From Alphaproteobacteria bacterium (lineage in GTDB: Bacteria > Pseudomonadota > Alphaproteobacteria > Caulobacterales > Maricaulaceae): 64,000 bases of DNA. A program made the position numbers and the translations under genes. This document shows positions 25,740 through 33,284 of this stretch, piece by piece (position 1 is the stretch's first letter; every line of letters begins with the position of its first letter). Location of the stretch: assembly GCA_016124675.1 (NCBI GenBank), contig WGNG01000014.1:1-64000 (forward strand), in the 5' to 3' direction. The notes beneath the pieces are model-generated. The model was not told where the DNA came from. It made no database searches and worked only from the letters and a program-made list of their open reading frames with translations.

Positions 25740-26996
25740 ATGTCGGAACCCGATCTGGAAGCCGCTTCCCGCACCGCGGCGGAGCACGCCGCCGCTGTCG
25801 CGGCGGCGGCCGGGACCCGCGCGCGCCTGCGCCCGTCGCGCGCAAGCGCCTTGCGTCCGGATACGCCCGAGGGCGTCTGCGCCAATTGCGGCGCGGCTCT
25901 GATGGGGCCGGTCTGTCATGTCTGCGGCCAGCACGCCGATCTCTACAAGCGCCCGGTCTGGAGCCTGATCGGCGCCAGTATTTCGGACATGTTCGCGCTC
26001 GACGGCCGCGTGGCGCGCACGTTGACGGCGCTGATGGCGTTTCCCGGCCGGGTCACGCGCGACTATCTCAAGGGCAGGCGCGGGCGCTACATCCCGCCCT
26101 TCCGGCTGTATCTGATCGCTTCGCTGGCCTTTTTCCTGATCTTGCCTCTGGTCAATCAGGGCGGCGCGATGGTCGGTTATGATCCCAACGGCAGCCAGAT
26201 TGCGCGCGAGCGCCTCGATCAGGCGCTGGCTGCAGGGCAGATGACCGAGGACGAGCATCGCTCTGCCCTGCAGGCCATTGATGCCCTGGCCGCGTTTGAC
26301 ACCGGCAGCCAGACGGTCACCCCTTCCGGACCCACGTCCGCAGACGAAATCCGGGCACCGGACACTGAAGGCGGTACGTCAGCCCCGCCTGATCAGGCAA
26401 CAGACGCAGGCACGCCACAGGATCCCGAGCTCGACGCGGAGACGGTCGTCACCTTCAGAATGGGTGAGGACGAGAGCCCGGCCGGGATTGAGGCGCTCCG
26501 CCGCACCCTTGTGCCGGAAGAGTTCGGAGAAACGACAGTAACTGTCACCGGCTCGCTCGCCGCGCGCACCTTCATCGCAAACCGGATCGAGCGTCTGGCG
26601 ACCCGGCCTGACCGTTGGGCGGCCGAAAGCCTCGCCTGGGCGCCGCGCATCATGTTTGTAATGGTGCCGCTGTTCGCCGCCCTTCTGGGCCTTGTCTATG
26701 CGTGGCGGCGGGGATTCTTGTATTTTGACCACCTGATCACCGCGTTGCAGTTTCATGCCGCCATCTTCATCGCCATGCTGGTGGCAATGACGCTGAGCCT
26801 CGTGACAGGACCAGGCTTCGCGGTGCTGGCATTCTTCATTTACGCCCATGTCTATCTCTACCGTCTGTTGAGGGTGGTTTATTCCTCCGGGCGGGTGCAG
26901 GCTGTCCTGCGCGTGGCGGCGCTCGATCTGGCCTACGGATTCCTGATCCTGCTCGGCCTGACGGCGGTGGTGCTATTGGGCGCGGTGAGCGTGTAA
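25740..26996 (+). CDS. DUF3667 domain-containing membrane protein
   Basis: The 418-residue protein starts with a zinc-ribbon-like [18 protein letters not shown] (residues 47-64). It continues with the DUF3667 core ([32 protein letters not shown]). A polar, low-complexity loop of about 170 residues follows. It ends with four helices ([34 protein letters not shown] and following). The loop is unusually long for the family. It lies 36 bases after oppA, probably its own gene. The function of the family is not established. Confidence 0.85.
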   Translation: MSEPDLEAASRTAAEHAAAVAAAAGTRARLRPSRASALRPDTPEGVCANCGAALMGPVCHVCGQHADLYKRPVWSLIGASISDMFALDGRVARTLTALMAFPGRVTRDYLKGRRGRYIPPFRLYLIASLAFFLILPLVNQGGAMVGYDPNGSQIARERLDQALAAGQMTEDEHRSALQAIDALAAFDTGSQTVTPSGPTSADEIRAPDTEGGTSAPPDQATDAGTPQDPELDAETVVTFRMGEDESPAGIEALRRTLVPEEFGETTVTVTGSLAARTFIANRIERLATRPDRWAAESLAWAPRIMFVMVPLFAALLGLVYAWRRGFLYFDHLITALQFHAAIFIAMLVAMTLSLVTGPGFAVLAFFIYAHVYLYRLLRVVYSSGRVQAVLRVAALDLAYGFLILLGLTAVVLLGAVSV

Positions 26997-27070
26997 GCGG
27001 CCTTGACGCGCAGGCGGGGCGCGCGAATGCTCGCGCCGGCTTTCACTCAGGCAGCGCCGGGGACCCCCAC

Positions 27071-27601
27071 ATGGACTCTCTGAAATCCGCGATCCGCACC
27101 ATTGCCGACTATCCCAAGCCGGGCATCATGTTCCGCGACGTCACCACCTTGCTGGGCGATGCGCGCGCCTTCCGCTGCGCCATCGACGCGATGGTGCAGC
27201 CCCATGCCGGCGCCAAGATCGACAAGGTGGCGGGCATTGAGGCGCGCGGCTTCATCCTGGGCGGCGCGGTGGCCCACCAGCTGTCCGTCGGCTTCGTACC
27301 TGTCCGCAAGAAGGGCAAGCTGCCCCACCGCACGCTCAGCCAGAGCTATGAGCTGGAATACGGCGTGGACGAGGTGGAGATTCACGCCGACGCCGTTCAG
27401 CCGGGCGAAACCGTGCTTCTGGTGGACGACCTGATCGCCACCGGCGGCACGGCCGAGGCCGCGATCACCCTCCTGCGCAAGGCCGGGGCGGACGTGGTGG
27501 GGGCGAGCTTCGTGATCGACCTGCCTGATCTGGGCGGCGCAAAGCGGGTCGCGGCCCTCGGCGTGCCGTGCGTGTCGCTCGTGGCGTTCGAAGGCCACTA
27601 G
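27071..27601 (+). CDS. apt: Adenine phosphoribosyltransferase
   Basis: The 176-residue protein converts adenine and PRPP to AMP in purine salvage. Motifs are the family start [21 protein letters not shown], the hood residues in [14 protein letters not shown], and the PRPP-binding loop [16 protein letters not shown]. The gene stands alone on the plus strand. Its last four bases overlap the end of the convergent antiporter gene. Confidence 0.97.
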   Translation: MDSLKSAIRTIADYPKPGIMFRDVTTLLGDARAFRCAIDAMVQPHAGAKIDKVAGIEARGFILGGAVAHQLSVGFVPVRKKGKLPHRTLSQSYELEYGVDEVEIHADAVQPGETVLLVDDLIATGGTAEAAITLLRKAGADVVGASFVIDLPDLGGAKRVAALGVPCVSLVAFEGH

Positions 27602-29601
27602 CTCTCGGGCGCCTCAGGCGCCGGCGCCGGATCAAAGCGCGCCAGATCGGCGCTGAGGATCAGCGCGCGCACCTGGGCGGCGTATGCCTGGCCGCTGGCG
27701 GCATAGGGGCCGATATGCTCGGCCATATCCAGCCCGGTCACCGGCGCCCCCCGCGCGCGCAGCGCGGCGCGCGCATCGCGAAGCGGCGCGAAATCGGGAT
27801 GTGTGTTCAGAAGCCCGATATAGTCGTCCGCCGAGGCCAGCAGGCTCGAAAACCCCTCCTCGCCGCGGGGCAGCCGCCCGAATAGCGCGTTGCGCGTGCG
27901 CGCCGCCTCGCTGTCGCCCCAGCCGGTGGCCAGGATCGCCTGCGCCGCCGCCATGGAGGGCGGGATCACATCCACGCGCGCAAGCAGCCCGTCGAGATCC
28001 TCGTAGCGCACGCCATAGCGCCGCGAGAGCGTGTCGCGCCGCGCTTGCGCCGGCAGCGACAGGGTCTCGCCTGCTGAGATCTGGTCGCGCATCTCGAGCA
28101 AGGCGAGGCGGTCGGATAGGATGCGCGCATTTTCCGCCGCCACCAGGCCGGACACGATCCGGGCGAAGGTGTCGCGCCGCTCGCCCGATTCCAGATCGCT
28201 CCAGTCTGCAGGCAAGGCCTCAAGGCGCATCGGAGTGGCGGCGTCCGCGTCCATCGGCGCCATGGCCAGGCGCAAGGCCTCGATCGAGTCGGCGGCCATG
28301 AGGCGTGATTCCGGCGCCTCGCGCGTGACCGTCCAGGACACGGCGAGACTCATGAAGGAGAATCCGCCCACCACCGCCGCGATCATCGCCGCGTTCGCCC
28401 ACCGTCCGCCGCGCGGCAGGGCGGGCGCGACGCCGAACAGGCGCGCCACCGGCCCCGCCGTCCAGCCCTGGATGACCAGCGAGGCGATCACCACCGCGAA
28501 CGCGGCGGAGAAATAGAGGTTGGCGTTCTCCACGCCCGCGATCACCGGATAGGCGCCCAGAAAGATCGGCACCGCGCCGCGCAGCCCCATCCACGCGATG
28601 AAGGCGCGCTCGTTCAGCCGGTAGCGCTCCGGCGCCAGACAGATCAGCACCGCCAGAGGGCGCGCCAGCAGGATGAGGACCAGCGCCACGCCGAGCGCGG
28701 GCAGGGCGACCTCGGCGGCGTGGCTGGGCGTGATCAGCAGGCCCAGCATCAGGAACAGGCCGATCTGCGCCAGCCAGGCAAGGCCATCGGAAAACCGGTC
28801 GGTGGCTTCAGCCGCCCGGCGCGGCGATGCGGCCAGGGCCACGCCGGCGAGATAGGCGGCAAGAAAGCCCGACGCCCCGATCACCTGCGCGAAGGCGAAC
28901 AGGAAGACGGCCGCCGCGACGCCAAAGATCGGATACAGCCCGATGGGCAGGCGCACCTTGCGCTCCAGCCAGCCGATCAGCCGTCCGCCGAACCAGCCGA
29001 TCAGCCCGCCGGCCACCAGCGACCAGATGATCTTCAGCGCCGCGCCGAACGGCTCCGGCGCACTGCCCTGGGACAGCCAGGTGACGGTGGTGACCACCAG
29101 GATCACCGCCATGGGATCGTTGAAGCCGGATTCCGCCTCCAGCGTGGTGGCCACGCGCGGGCGCGCCTTCAGGTCACGGCCCGCGATCAGCATCAGCACG
29201 GCCGCCGCGTCGGTGGACGAGACGATCGCGCCCAGAAGGAACGCCTCCACCCAGCCCAGATCAAACAGATATTTGGCCGCCGCCGCCGTCACGCCGGCCG
29301 TGATCAGCACGCCCGCCGTGGCGAGTGTGATCGAAGGCCGCAGCACGCCCTTGAGCCGCCGCAGCTTGGTTCCCAGCCCGCCATCGAACAGGATCAGCGC
29401 CAGCGCCAGCGAGCCCAGCAGATAGGCCGCATTGTGATCATGAAACACGATGCCGCCCGGACCCTCTTCGCCCGCCAGCATGCCGATCGCGAGGAAGATC
29501 ATCAAGAGCGGCGCGCCTGCGCGCCGCGTCGCCGCTGCGCCTGCGATGGCCAGCAGGACCAGCCCGGCGGCGGCCAGCAGGATGAGGTCCGATGTCTGCA
29601 T
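27598..29601 (-). CDS. K+/H+ antiporter (NhaP2/CvrA-type) fused to a Bax-like glucosaminidase domain
   Basis: The product has 667 residues. Residues 1-395 form a CPA1 antiporter with about 12 helices. Motifs include [30 protein letters not shown] with the ion-binding Asp, and [14 protein letters not shown] further helix follows at about 402-425 ([19 protein letters not shown]). The rest (about 470-655) resembles the whole Bax family: [36 protein letters not shown] and [16 protein letters not shown]. The GH73/Bax catalytic Glu in ESxWG is Ala558 here (ATGWG), so hydrolysis is doubtful. The usual TrkA-C and CorC tail of NhaP2 is absent. The frame is unbroken. The start at 29601 begins the conserved antiporter N-terminus. 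Confidence 0.85.
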   Translation of the reverse strand: MQTSDLILLAAAGLVLLAIAGAAATRRAGAPLLMIFLAIGMLAGEEGPGGIVFHDHNAAYLLGSLALALILFDGGLGTKLRRLKGVLRPSITLATAGVLITAGVTAAAAKYLFDLGWVEAFLLGAIVSSTDAAAVLMLIAGRDLKARPRVATTLEAESGFNDPMAVILVVTTVTWLSQGSAPEPFGAALKIIWSLVAGGLIGWFGGRLIGWLERKVRLPIGLYPIFGVAAAVFLFAFAQVIGASGFLAAYLAGVALAASPRRAAEATDRFSDGLAWLAQIGLFLMLGLLITPSHAAEVALPALGVALVLILLARPLAVLICLAPERYRLNERAFIAWMGLRGAVPIFLGAYPVIAGVENANLYFSAAFAVVIASLVIQGWTAGPVARLFGVAPALPRGGRWANAAMIAAVVGGFSFMSLAVSWTVTREAPESRLMAADSIEALRLAMAPMDADAATPMRLEALPADWSDLESGERRDTFARIVSGLVAAENARILSDRLALLEMRDQISAGETLSLPAQARRDTLSRRYGVRYEDLDGLLARVDVIPPSMAAAQAILATGWGDSEAARTRNALFGRLPRGEEGFSSLLASADDYIGLLNTHPDFAPLRDARAALRARGAPVTGLDMAEHIGPYAASGQAYAAQVRALILSADLARFDPAPAPEAPES

Positions 29602-29764
29602 GATGGGTCCGGATATAAGGCGGACCGGTGCGGCGTGGAAGCGGTGTTCTCGCCGCCTGCGCCATAATCGGCCCGCACATTCACGCCCGCCTGAGGCTTG
29701 AGGTTTGGACTGCGGCAGAATCCCGTCATGAAGGAGTGTGCGGCAAAGCGAGCGGAGCGCGCCC

Positions 29765-30028
29765 ATGACCCCAGGTGAAGTGCTCGACATCGCGACCCAG
29801 GCGATCTGGGTGCTGCTGGCGATGGCCGCGCCCGTCATGCTGATCGGCCTGGCGGTTGGCCTGATGATCGCCCTGTTCCAGGCGCTGACGCAGGTTCAGG
29901 AGATGACGCTGGTCTTCGTGCCGAAAATCGTCGCCATCTTTCTGGCGCTGATCGTGTTCCTGCCGCTCATGGGCGCGCTGCTCTCGGGCTATATGGACAC
30001 GATCGTCGACCTGATCGTGGCGGGCTGA
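29765..30028 (+). CDS. fliQ: Flagellar biosynthesis protein FliQ
   Basis: The 87-residue protein has two helices and is full length. The signature ATQAIWVLLAMAAPVMLIGLAVGLMIALFQALTQVQEMTL is typical of FliQ in the flagellar type III export gate. ATG at 29765 starts the conserved N-terminus. It is first of three export-gate genes (fliQ, fliR, flhB), four bases before fliR. Confidence 0.95.
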   Translation: MTPGEVLDIATQAIWVLLAMAAPVMLIGLAVGLMIALFQALTQVQEMTLVFVPKIVAIFLALIVFLPLMGALLSGYMDTIVDLIVAG

Positions 30029-30032
30029 CGTC

Positions 30033-30791
30033 GTGCTCGCGGCGTTCGATCCGGGCGTCTCCCTGTTCGCCGCAGCGCTGGTGTTCGCGCGCATGGGCGC
30101 CATCCTCATGCTGCTGCCCGGCATTGGCGAGATGGCGGTGCCCGGACGCATCCGGCTCTCCTTCGCGCTGGCCTTCTCGCTGGCGGTGGGGCCGATGATC
30201 GCGCCGCAATTGCCGCCTGCGCCGGAGACCATGGCGGGCCTTGCAGGGCTGATCACCATTGAGATCGTCATCGGACTGATGATCGGCGCCGGCGCGCGCC
30301 TGCTCATGGCCGCCGCCGCCACCGCCGGCCAGATCATCGCCTATCAGACCGGTCTGGCGATGGCGCAGGCCTTCGACCCCCTTCAGGGCCAGTCCGGCGC
30401 GTTGCCGGCGCAGTTCCTCAACCTGCTCTTCCTGGTGCTGATCTTCGCCACCAATCTGCATCACATGCTGCTGCAGGCGGCCGCCGGGTCCTATGCGCTG
30501 ATGCCGGCCGGCGAGGCGCCCATGTGGGGCGATGCGGCGCAATGGGCGCTGGGTCTCTTCGCCGACAGTTTCGAGATCGCCGTGCGCATCGCCTCGCCGC
30601 TGATCGCCTTCGGACTGATCTTCTATCTCGGCCTCGGCGTGCTCTCGCGCCTGATGCCGCAGGCGCAGATTTTCTTCATCGCCATGCCGCTCAACATCAT
30701 CATCGGCTTCGCCATCCTGGCGATCTCCCTGGGCGCGATGGCGATGATCTGGACCGCGCGCCTGGAAGACTTCGCCGCGACGCTGGGATAG
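30033..30791 (+). CDS. fliR: Flagellar biosynthesis protein FliR
   Basis: The 252-residue protein has six hydrophobic helices. Family features are ARMGAILMLLPGIGEMAVPGRIRL, ARLLMAAAATAGQIIAYQTGLAMAQAFDP and the C-terminal ARLEDFAATL. The start codon is GTG at 30033. FliR forms the export-gate core with FliP and FliQ. FliP is not encoded nearby. Confidence 0.95.
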   Translation: MLAAFDPGVSLFAAALVFARMGAILMLLPGIGEMAVPGRIRLSFALAFSLAVGPMIAPQLPPAPETMAGLAGLITIEIVIGLMIGAGARLLMAAAATAGQIIAYQTGLAMAQAFDPLQGQSGALPAQFLNLLFLVLIFATNLHHMLLQAAAGSYALMPAGEAPMWGDAAQWALGLFADSFEIAVRIASPLIAFGLIFYLGLGVLSRLMPQAQIFFIAMPLNIIIGFAILAISLGAMAMIWTARLEDFAATLG

Positions 30792-30795
30792 GGCG

Positions 30796-31869
30796 ATGGC
30801 GGAAGGCGAGGACAAGTCCGAAAAGACCGAAGAGCCTACCGAGCGCAAGCTTCAGAAAGCGCGCGAGGAGGGCGATGTCGCCAAATCCCAGGAAATCTCC
30901 GGCTGGTTCACGCTTGCCGCCGGCCTGGCTGTGGTCGCGTTCATGGCGCCCGGCCTCACCCGCGCCCTGACCGGGGCGATGACCGTGTTCCTCGAACAAC
31001 CCCACCAGCTGGGCCTTGATCCGGGCGCCGCCATGGCGCTGGCCATCCGGTCGCTGACGGAACTGGCGTTGATCCTGGGCCTCGCCTACGGGCTTTTGAT
31101 GCTCGCGGCCGCGTCCGGAAACCTGGTGCAGCACGGCCTGTTGTGGACGCCCAAGAAAATCGCCCCCAAGCTCGACAAGCTCAACCCGGTCGAGGGGCTC
31201 AAGCGCATGTTCGGCCCGCAGGGCTGGGTGAATTTCCTCAAGGGCATAGGCAAGATCATCCTGGTCGGCGCCGCGATTGCGCTCGTGCTCTGGCCGCGCC
31301 GGCATGATCTGGCGAGCTTTCCCATGGTCAGCCCGGCGCGCATGCTGGACGAGGTCTATGAGGCGGCGATCCTGCTTCTCATCGCGGCGCTCATCGCCTA
31401 CGCCGTCATCGCCGCGCTGGACTTCACCTTCCAGCGCCGCGAATTCACCGAGCGCAACAAGATGAGCCGCAAGGAGCTGCGCGACGAATACAAGGAGACC
31501 GAAGGCGATCCCCTTGTGCGCGCCAAGCTGCGCCAGATCCGCCAGGAGCGCGCCCAGAAGCGCATGATGAGCAAGGTGCCCGACGCCGCCGTGGTGATCA
31601 CCAACCCGACCCACTACGCCATCGCGCTGGAATACGAGCAGGGCCGCACGCCCGCCCCGATCTGCATCGCCAAGGGGGTGGACGCCGTCGCCCTGCGCAT
31701 CCGCGACAAGGCGCGCGAGCTCGACATCCCCATCGTCGAGGACCCGCCCCTGGCCCGCGCCCTGTTCGCCACCTCCGAACTCGACGAGCCCATCGATCCC
31801 GAGCACTACGCCGCCGTGGCCAAGGTCATCGGCTATGTGCTGAGCCTGTCGGACAAGCGGCGGCGCTAG
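30796..31869 (+). CDS. flhB: Flagellar export switch protein FlhB
   Basis: The 357-residue protein has an N-terminal membrane domain with four helices and a C-terminal cytosolic domain. The self-cleavage motif NPTH begins at Asn270, the expected position. The opening EDKSEKTEEPTERKLQKARE is characteristic. Cleavage switches export from rod/hook to filament substrates. The stop codon at 31867 is the first base triplet of an intergenic repeat. Confidence 0.97.
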   Translation: MAEGEDKSEKTEEPTERKLQKAREEGDVAKSQEISGWFTLAAGLAVVAFMAPGLTRALTGAMTVFLEQPHQLGLDPGAAMALAIRSLTELALILGLAYGLLMLAAASGNLVQHGLLWTPKKIAPKLDKLNPVEGLKRMFGPQGWVNFLKGIGKIILVGAAIALVLWPRRHDLASFPMVSPARMLDEVYEAAILLLIAALIAYAVIAALDFTFQRREFTERNKMSRKELRDEYKETEGDPLVRAKLRQIRQERAQKRMMSKVPDAAVVITNPTHYAIALEYEQGRTPAPICIAKGVDAVALRIRDKARELDIPIVEDPPLARALFATSELDEPIDPEHYAAVAKVIGYVLSLSDKRRR

Positions 31870-31971
31870 AGCGCGATCGGCAAAAGTGGGAACCGGTTTT
31901 CGGATGAATGGCGCTCTGAATGAAAGGGGTAGAGCGTGCGGCCTGACGCAGCCAGGTCGGATCACGCTCTA
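31867..31971. repeat. Palindromic intergenic repeat (RIME-like)
   Basis: A segment of about 105 bases is bounded by inverted ends TAGAGCGCGATC (31867-31878) and GATCACGCTCTA (31960-31971). The interior motif GCAAAAGTGGGAACCGGTTT recurs in mosaic intergenic elements of many alphaproteobacterial genomes. It provides the last triplet of flhB and also the stop codon of the converging tetR gene. Confidence 0.6.
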
Positions 31972-32468
31972 GGGGCCGGATCCGAGGTGAGGACCCGTCC
32001 ATCCGGGTCGAATTGCGGGTCCATGAGCCTGACACACAGCCAACCCACGACCAAGGCGAGGGCTTCATCTGCCGATTGCGCATCGGGCCTGAGGCGGTGG
32101 GCGGTTTCGCGCATCTGTTCAATGGATTGGCGCAAAATCGATCGTGCGCCGGCATCTTGGCCGCACTCCTTCAGGAAATCCATGATTAGCCGGAGCTCAG
32201 CCCCGAAGACGGGCTCCAGGCTGCGCGCCCAAGCTGCCAGATCATTGTAGTCCTGCGCCTGGCCGTCCATCTTTAGGACCTCCCGGCTCGCCGCTTCAAA
32301 CAGAGCGCGCTTGTCGGGAAAGTAGTGGTACATGGCGCTCTTGGACGCGCCTGCAGCTTCGGCGATGCGCCTCAGGCTGACGCCCGAATATCCATCCTGT
32401 CTGAAGGCTGCCACGGCTGCGCGAGCGATGCGTGTGCGCTGGGCGTCATGATCAACGATCTTGGGCAT
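31962..32468 (-). CDS. TetR/AcrR-family transcriptional regulator
   Basis: The 168-residue protein is short for the family. The N-terminal HTH is clear: IARAAVAAFRQDGYSGVSLRRIAEAAGASKSAMYHYFPDKRALF. The ligand domain (residues 70-168) is unassigned. The final codons and TGA fall inside the RIME-like repeat, so the C-terminus may have been trimmed by its insertion. It is divergent from a six-helix membrane protein gene, with two palindromic operators between, which suggests it represses both. Confidence 0.88.
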   Translation of the reverse strand: MPKIVDHDAQRTRIARAAVAAFRQDGYSGVSLRRIAEAAGASKSAMYHYFPDKRALFEAASREVLKMDGQAQDYNDLAAWARSLEPVFGAELRLIMDFLKECGQDAGARSILRQSIEQMRETAHRLRPDAQSADEALALVVGWLCVRLMDPQFDPDGRVLTSDPAPRA

Positions 32469-32481
32469 GGCTTATATTATG

Positions 32482-32493
32482 GACCGATTGGTC
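32482..32493. promoter_or_regulatory. Candidate TetR operator 1 (GACC-N4-GGTC)
   Basis: GACCGATTGGTC lies 14 bases upstream of the tetR start codon. The same GACC-N4-GGTC core, followed by GAAAA, occurs again 48 bases away. Confidence 0.55.
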
Positions 32494-32527
32494 GAAAAAA
32501 GTTTGACGGATCAAAAGAGATTTTATA

Positions 32528-32543
32528 TCGACCATATGGTCGA
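32528..32543. promoter_or_regulatory. Candidate TetR operator 2 (perfect 16-bp palindrome)
   Basis: TCGACCATATGGTCGA is a perfect palindrome containing the GACC-N4-GGTC core. It overlaps the -10-like TATATC (32524-32529) of a promoter whose TTGACG (32503-32508) points toward the membrane protein gene. Its position fits direct repression of that gene. Confidence 0.6.
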
Positions 32544-32564
32544 AAACAACTGGGCGCATTTTGA

Positions 32565-33191
32565 ATGGGTGATATCATGCGCGCGAAAGCCCGCATCTCC
32601 TGGCGGTATAATCGCCGGGCCAGCGTCTTTACGGGGGCGGACGCCTCCATTGCTGAAGTCGGGCTGTCGCTGGCCGCCGCACTGGCGGCGCCGCTTTGTC
32701 TGGGCCTTTTGGTCTGGCGCGAGCTTGATCCATCCTGGGCGCCCTGGCAGTGGATCGTTGCAGCGGTGCTGGCGGCCGACATTGCCGGCGGGGTGGTGTC
32801 CAATGCCACCAATGCCCAGAAGCGCCTGATATTCAGTTCGCCCAACGATCATGACGGTGCTTTGACCCGGTGGATCAAACGGTGGCCGCTAATGTTTGCC
32901 ATAATCCACGTTCAACCCTTCATTCTGATGCCCGCTTTTGGCGCCGGCCTCGCTTATGCTGCGGGTTGGTATGGTGCGGCTTTGGCTGGGTCAGCCCTGA
33001 TCTACGCCACGCCACTCCACTTGCGGCGGCCGGTGGCGTTTGGGGTGGTGGCGGCAGGCGTTATCGCTGACCTGTATTTCAGTGCTGCGCCAGCGGGCAT
33101 GGAGTGGTTCGCCATCCTGTTCCTGATCAAGTTAACCGTTTGCCACGCCGTGCGCGAAGAACCCTATACGCCTGGCGGCCGCGCCGATTGA
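32565..33191 (+). CDS. Six-helix membrane protein of unknown function under TetR control
   Basis: The 208-residue protein has six predicted helices: LSLAAALAAPLCLGLLVW, WIVAAVLAADIAGGVV, MFAIIHVQPFILMPAFG, WYGAALAGSALIYATP, VAFGVVAAGVIADLYF and EWFAILFLIKLTVCHAV. A motif of possible note is NATNAQKRLIFSSPNDHDG between helices 2 and 3, with a further His in helix 3. No known family was recognised. The start could also be the ATG at 32577. GC content is lower than in the neighbours, consistent with acquisition along with the repressor. Confidence 0.7.
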   Translation: MGDIMRAKARISWRYNRRASVFTGADASIAEVGLSLAAALAAPLCLGLLVWRELDPSWAPWQWIVAAVLAADIAGGVVSNATNAQKRLIFSSPNDHDGALTRWIKRWPLMFAIIHVQPFILMPAFGAGLAYAAGWYGAALAGSALIYATPLHLRRPVAFGVVAAGVIADLYFSAAPAGMEWFAILFLIKLTVCHAVREEPYTPGGRAD

Positions 33192-33220
33192 AGCTTCGCC
33201 TTTTCCCGGATCGCTGTAAC

Positions 33221-33230
33221 ATGGTTAACC
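33221..33230. promoter_or_regulatory. Candidate CtrA half-site upstream of cckA
   Basis: ATGGTTAACC contains ATGGTTAA, the reverse complement of the CtrA half-motif TTAACCAT, and the palindrome GGTTAACC. It is 55 bases before cckA, whose product phosphorylates CtrA in related bacteria. Feedback is plausible but only a motif match supports it. Confidence 0.4.
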
Positions 33231-33284
33231 TTGAGGCGTGATGTTTGAGGGCCGAATCGCCTGCTGTCCGCCACGGAGCCCGCC

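Noticed and set aside
24450-26258. 602-codon minus-strand open frame
   Set aside because: It is antisense to oppA and the DUF3667 gene, with His/Arg/Gln-rich shadow composition and no domain.
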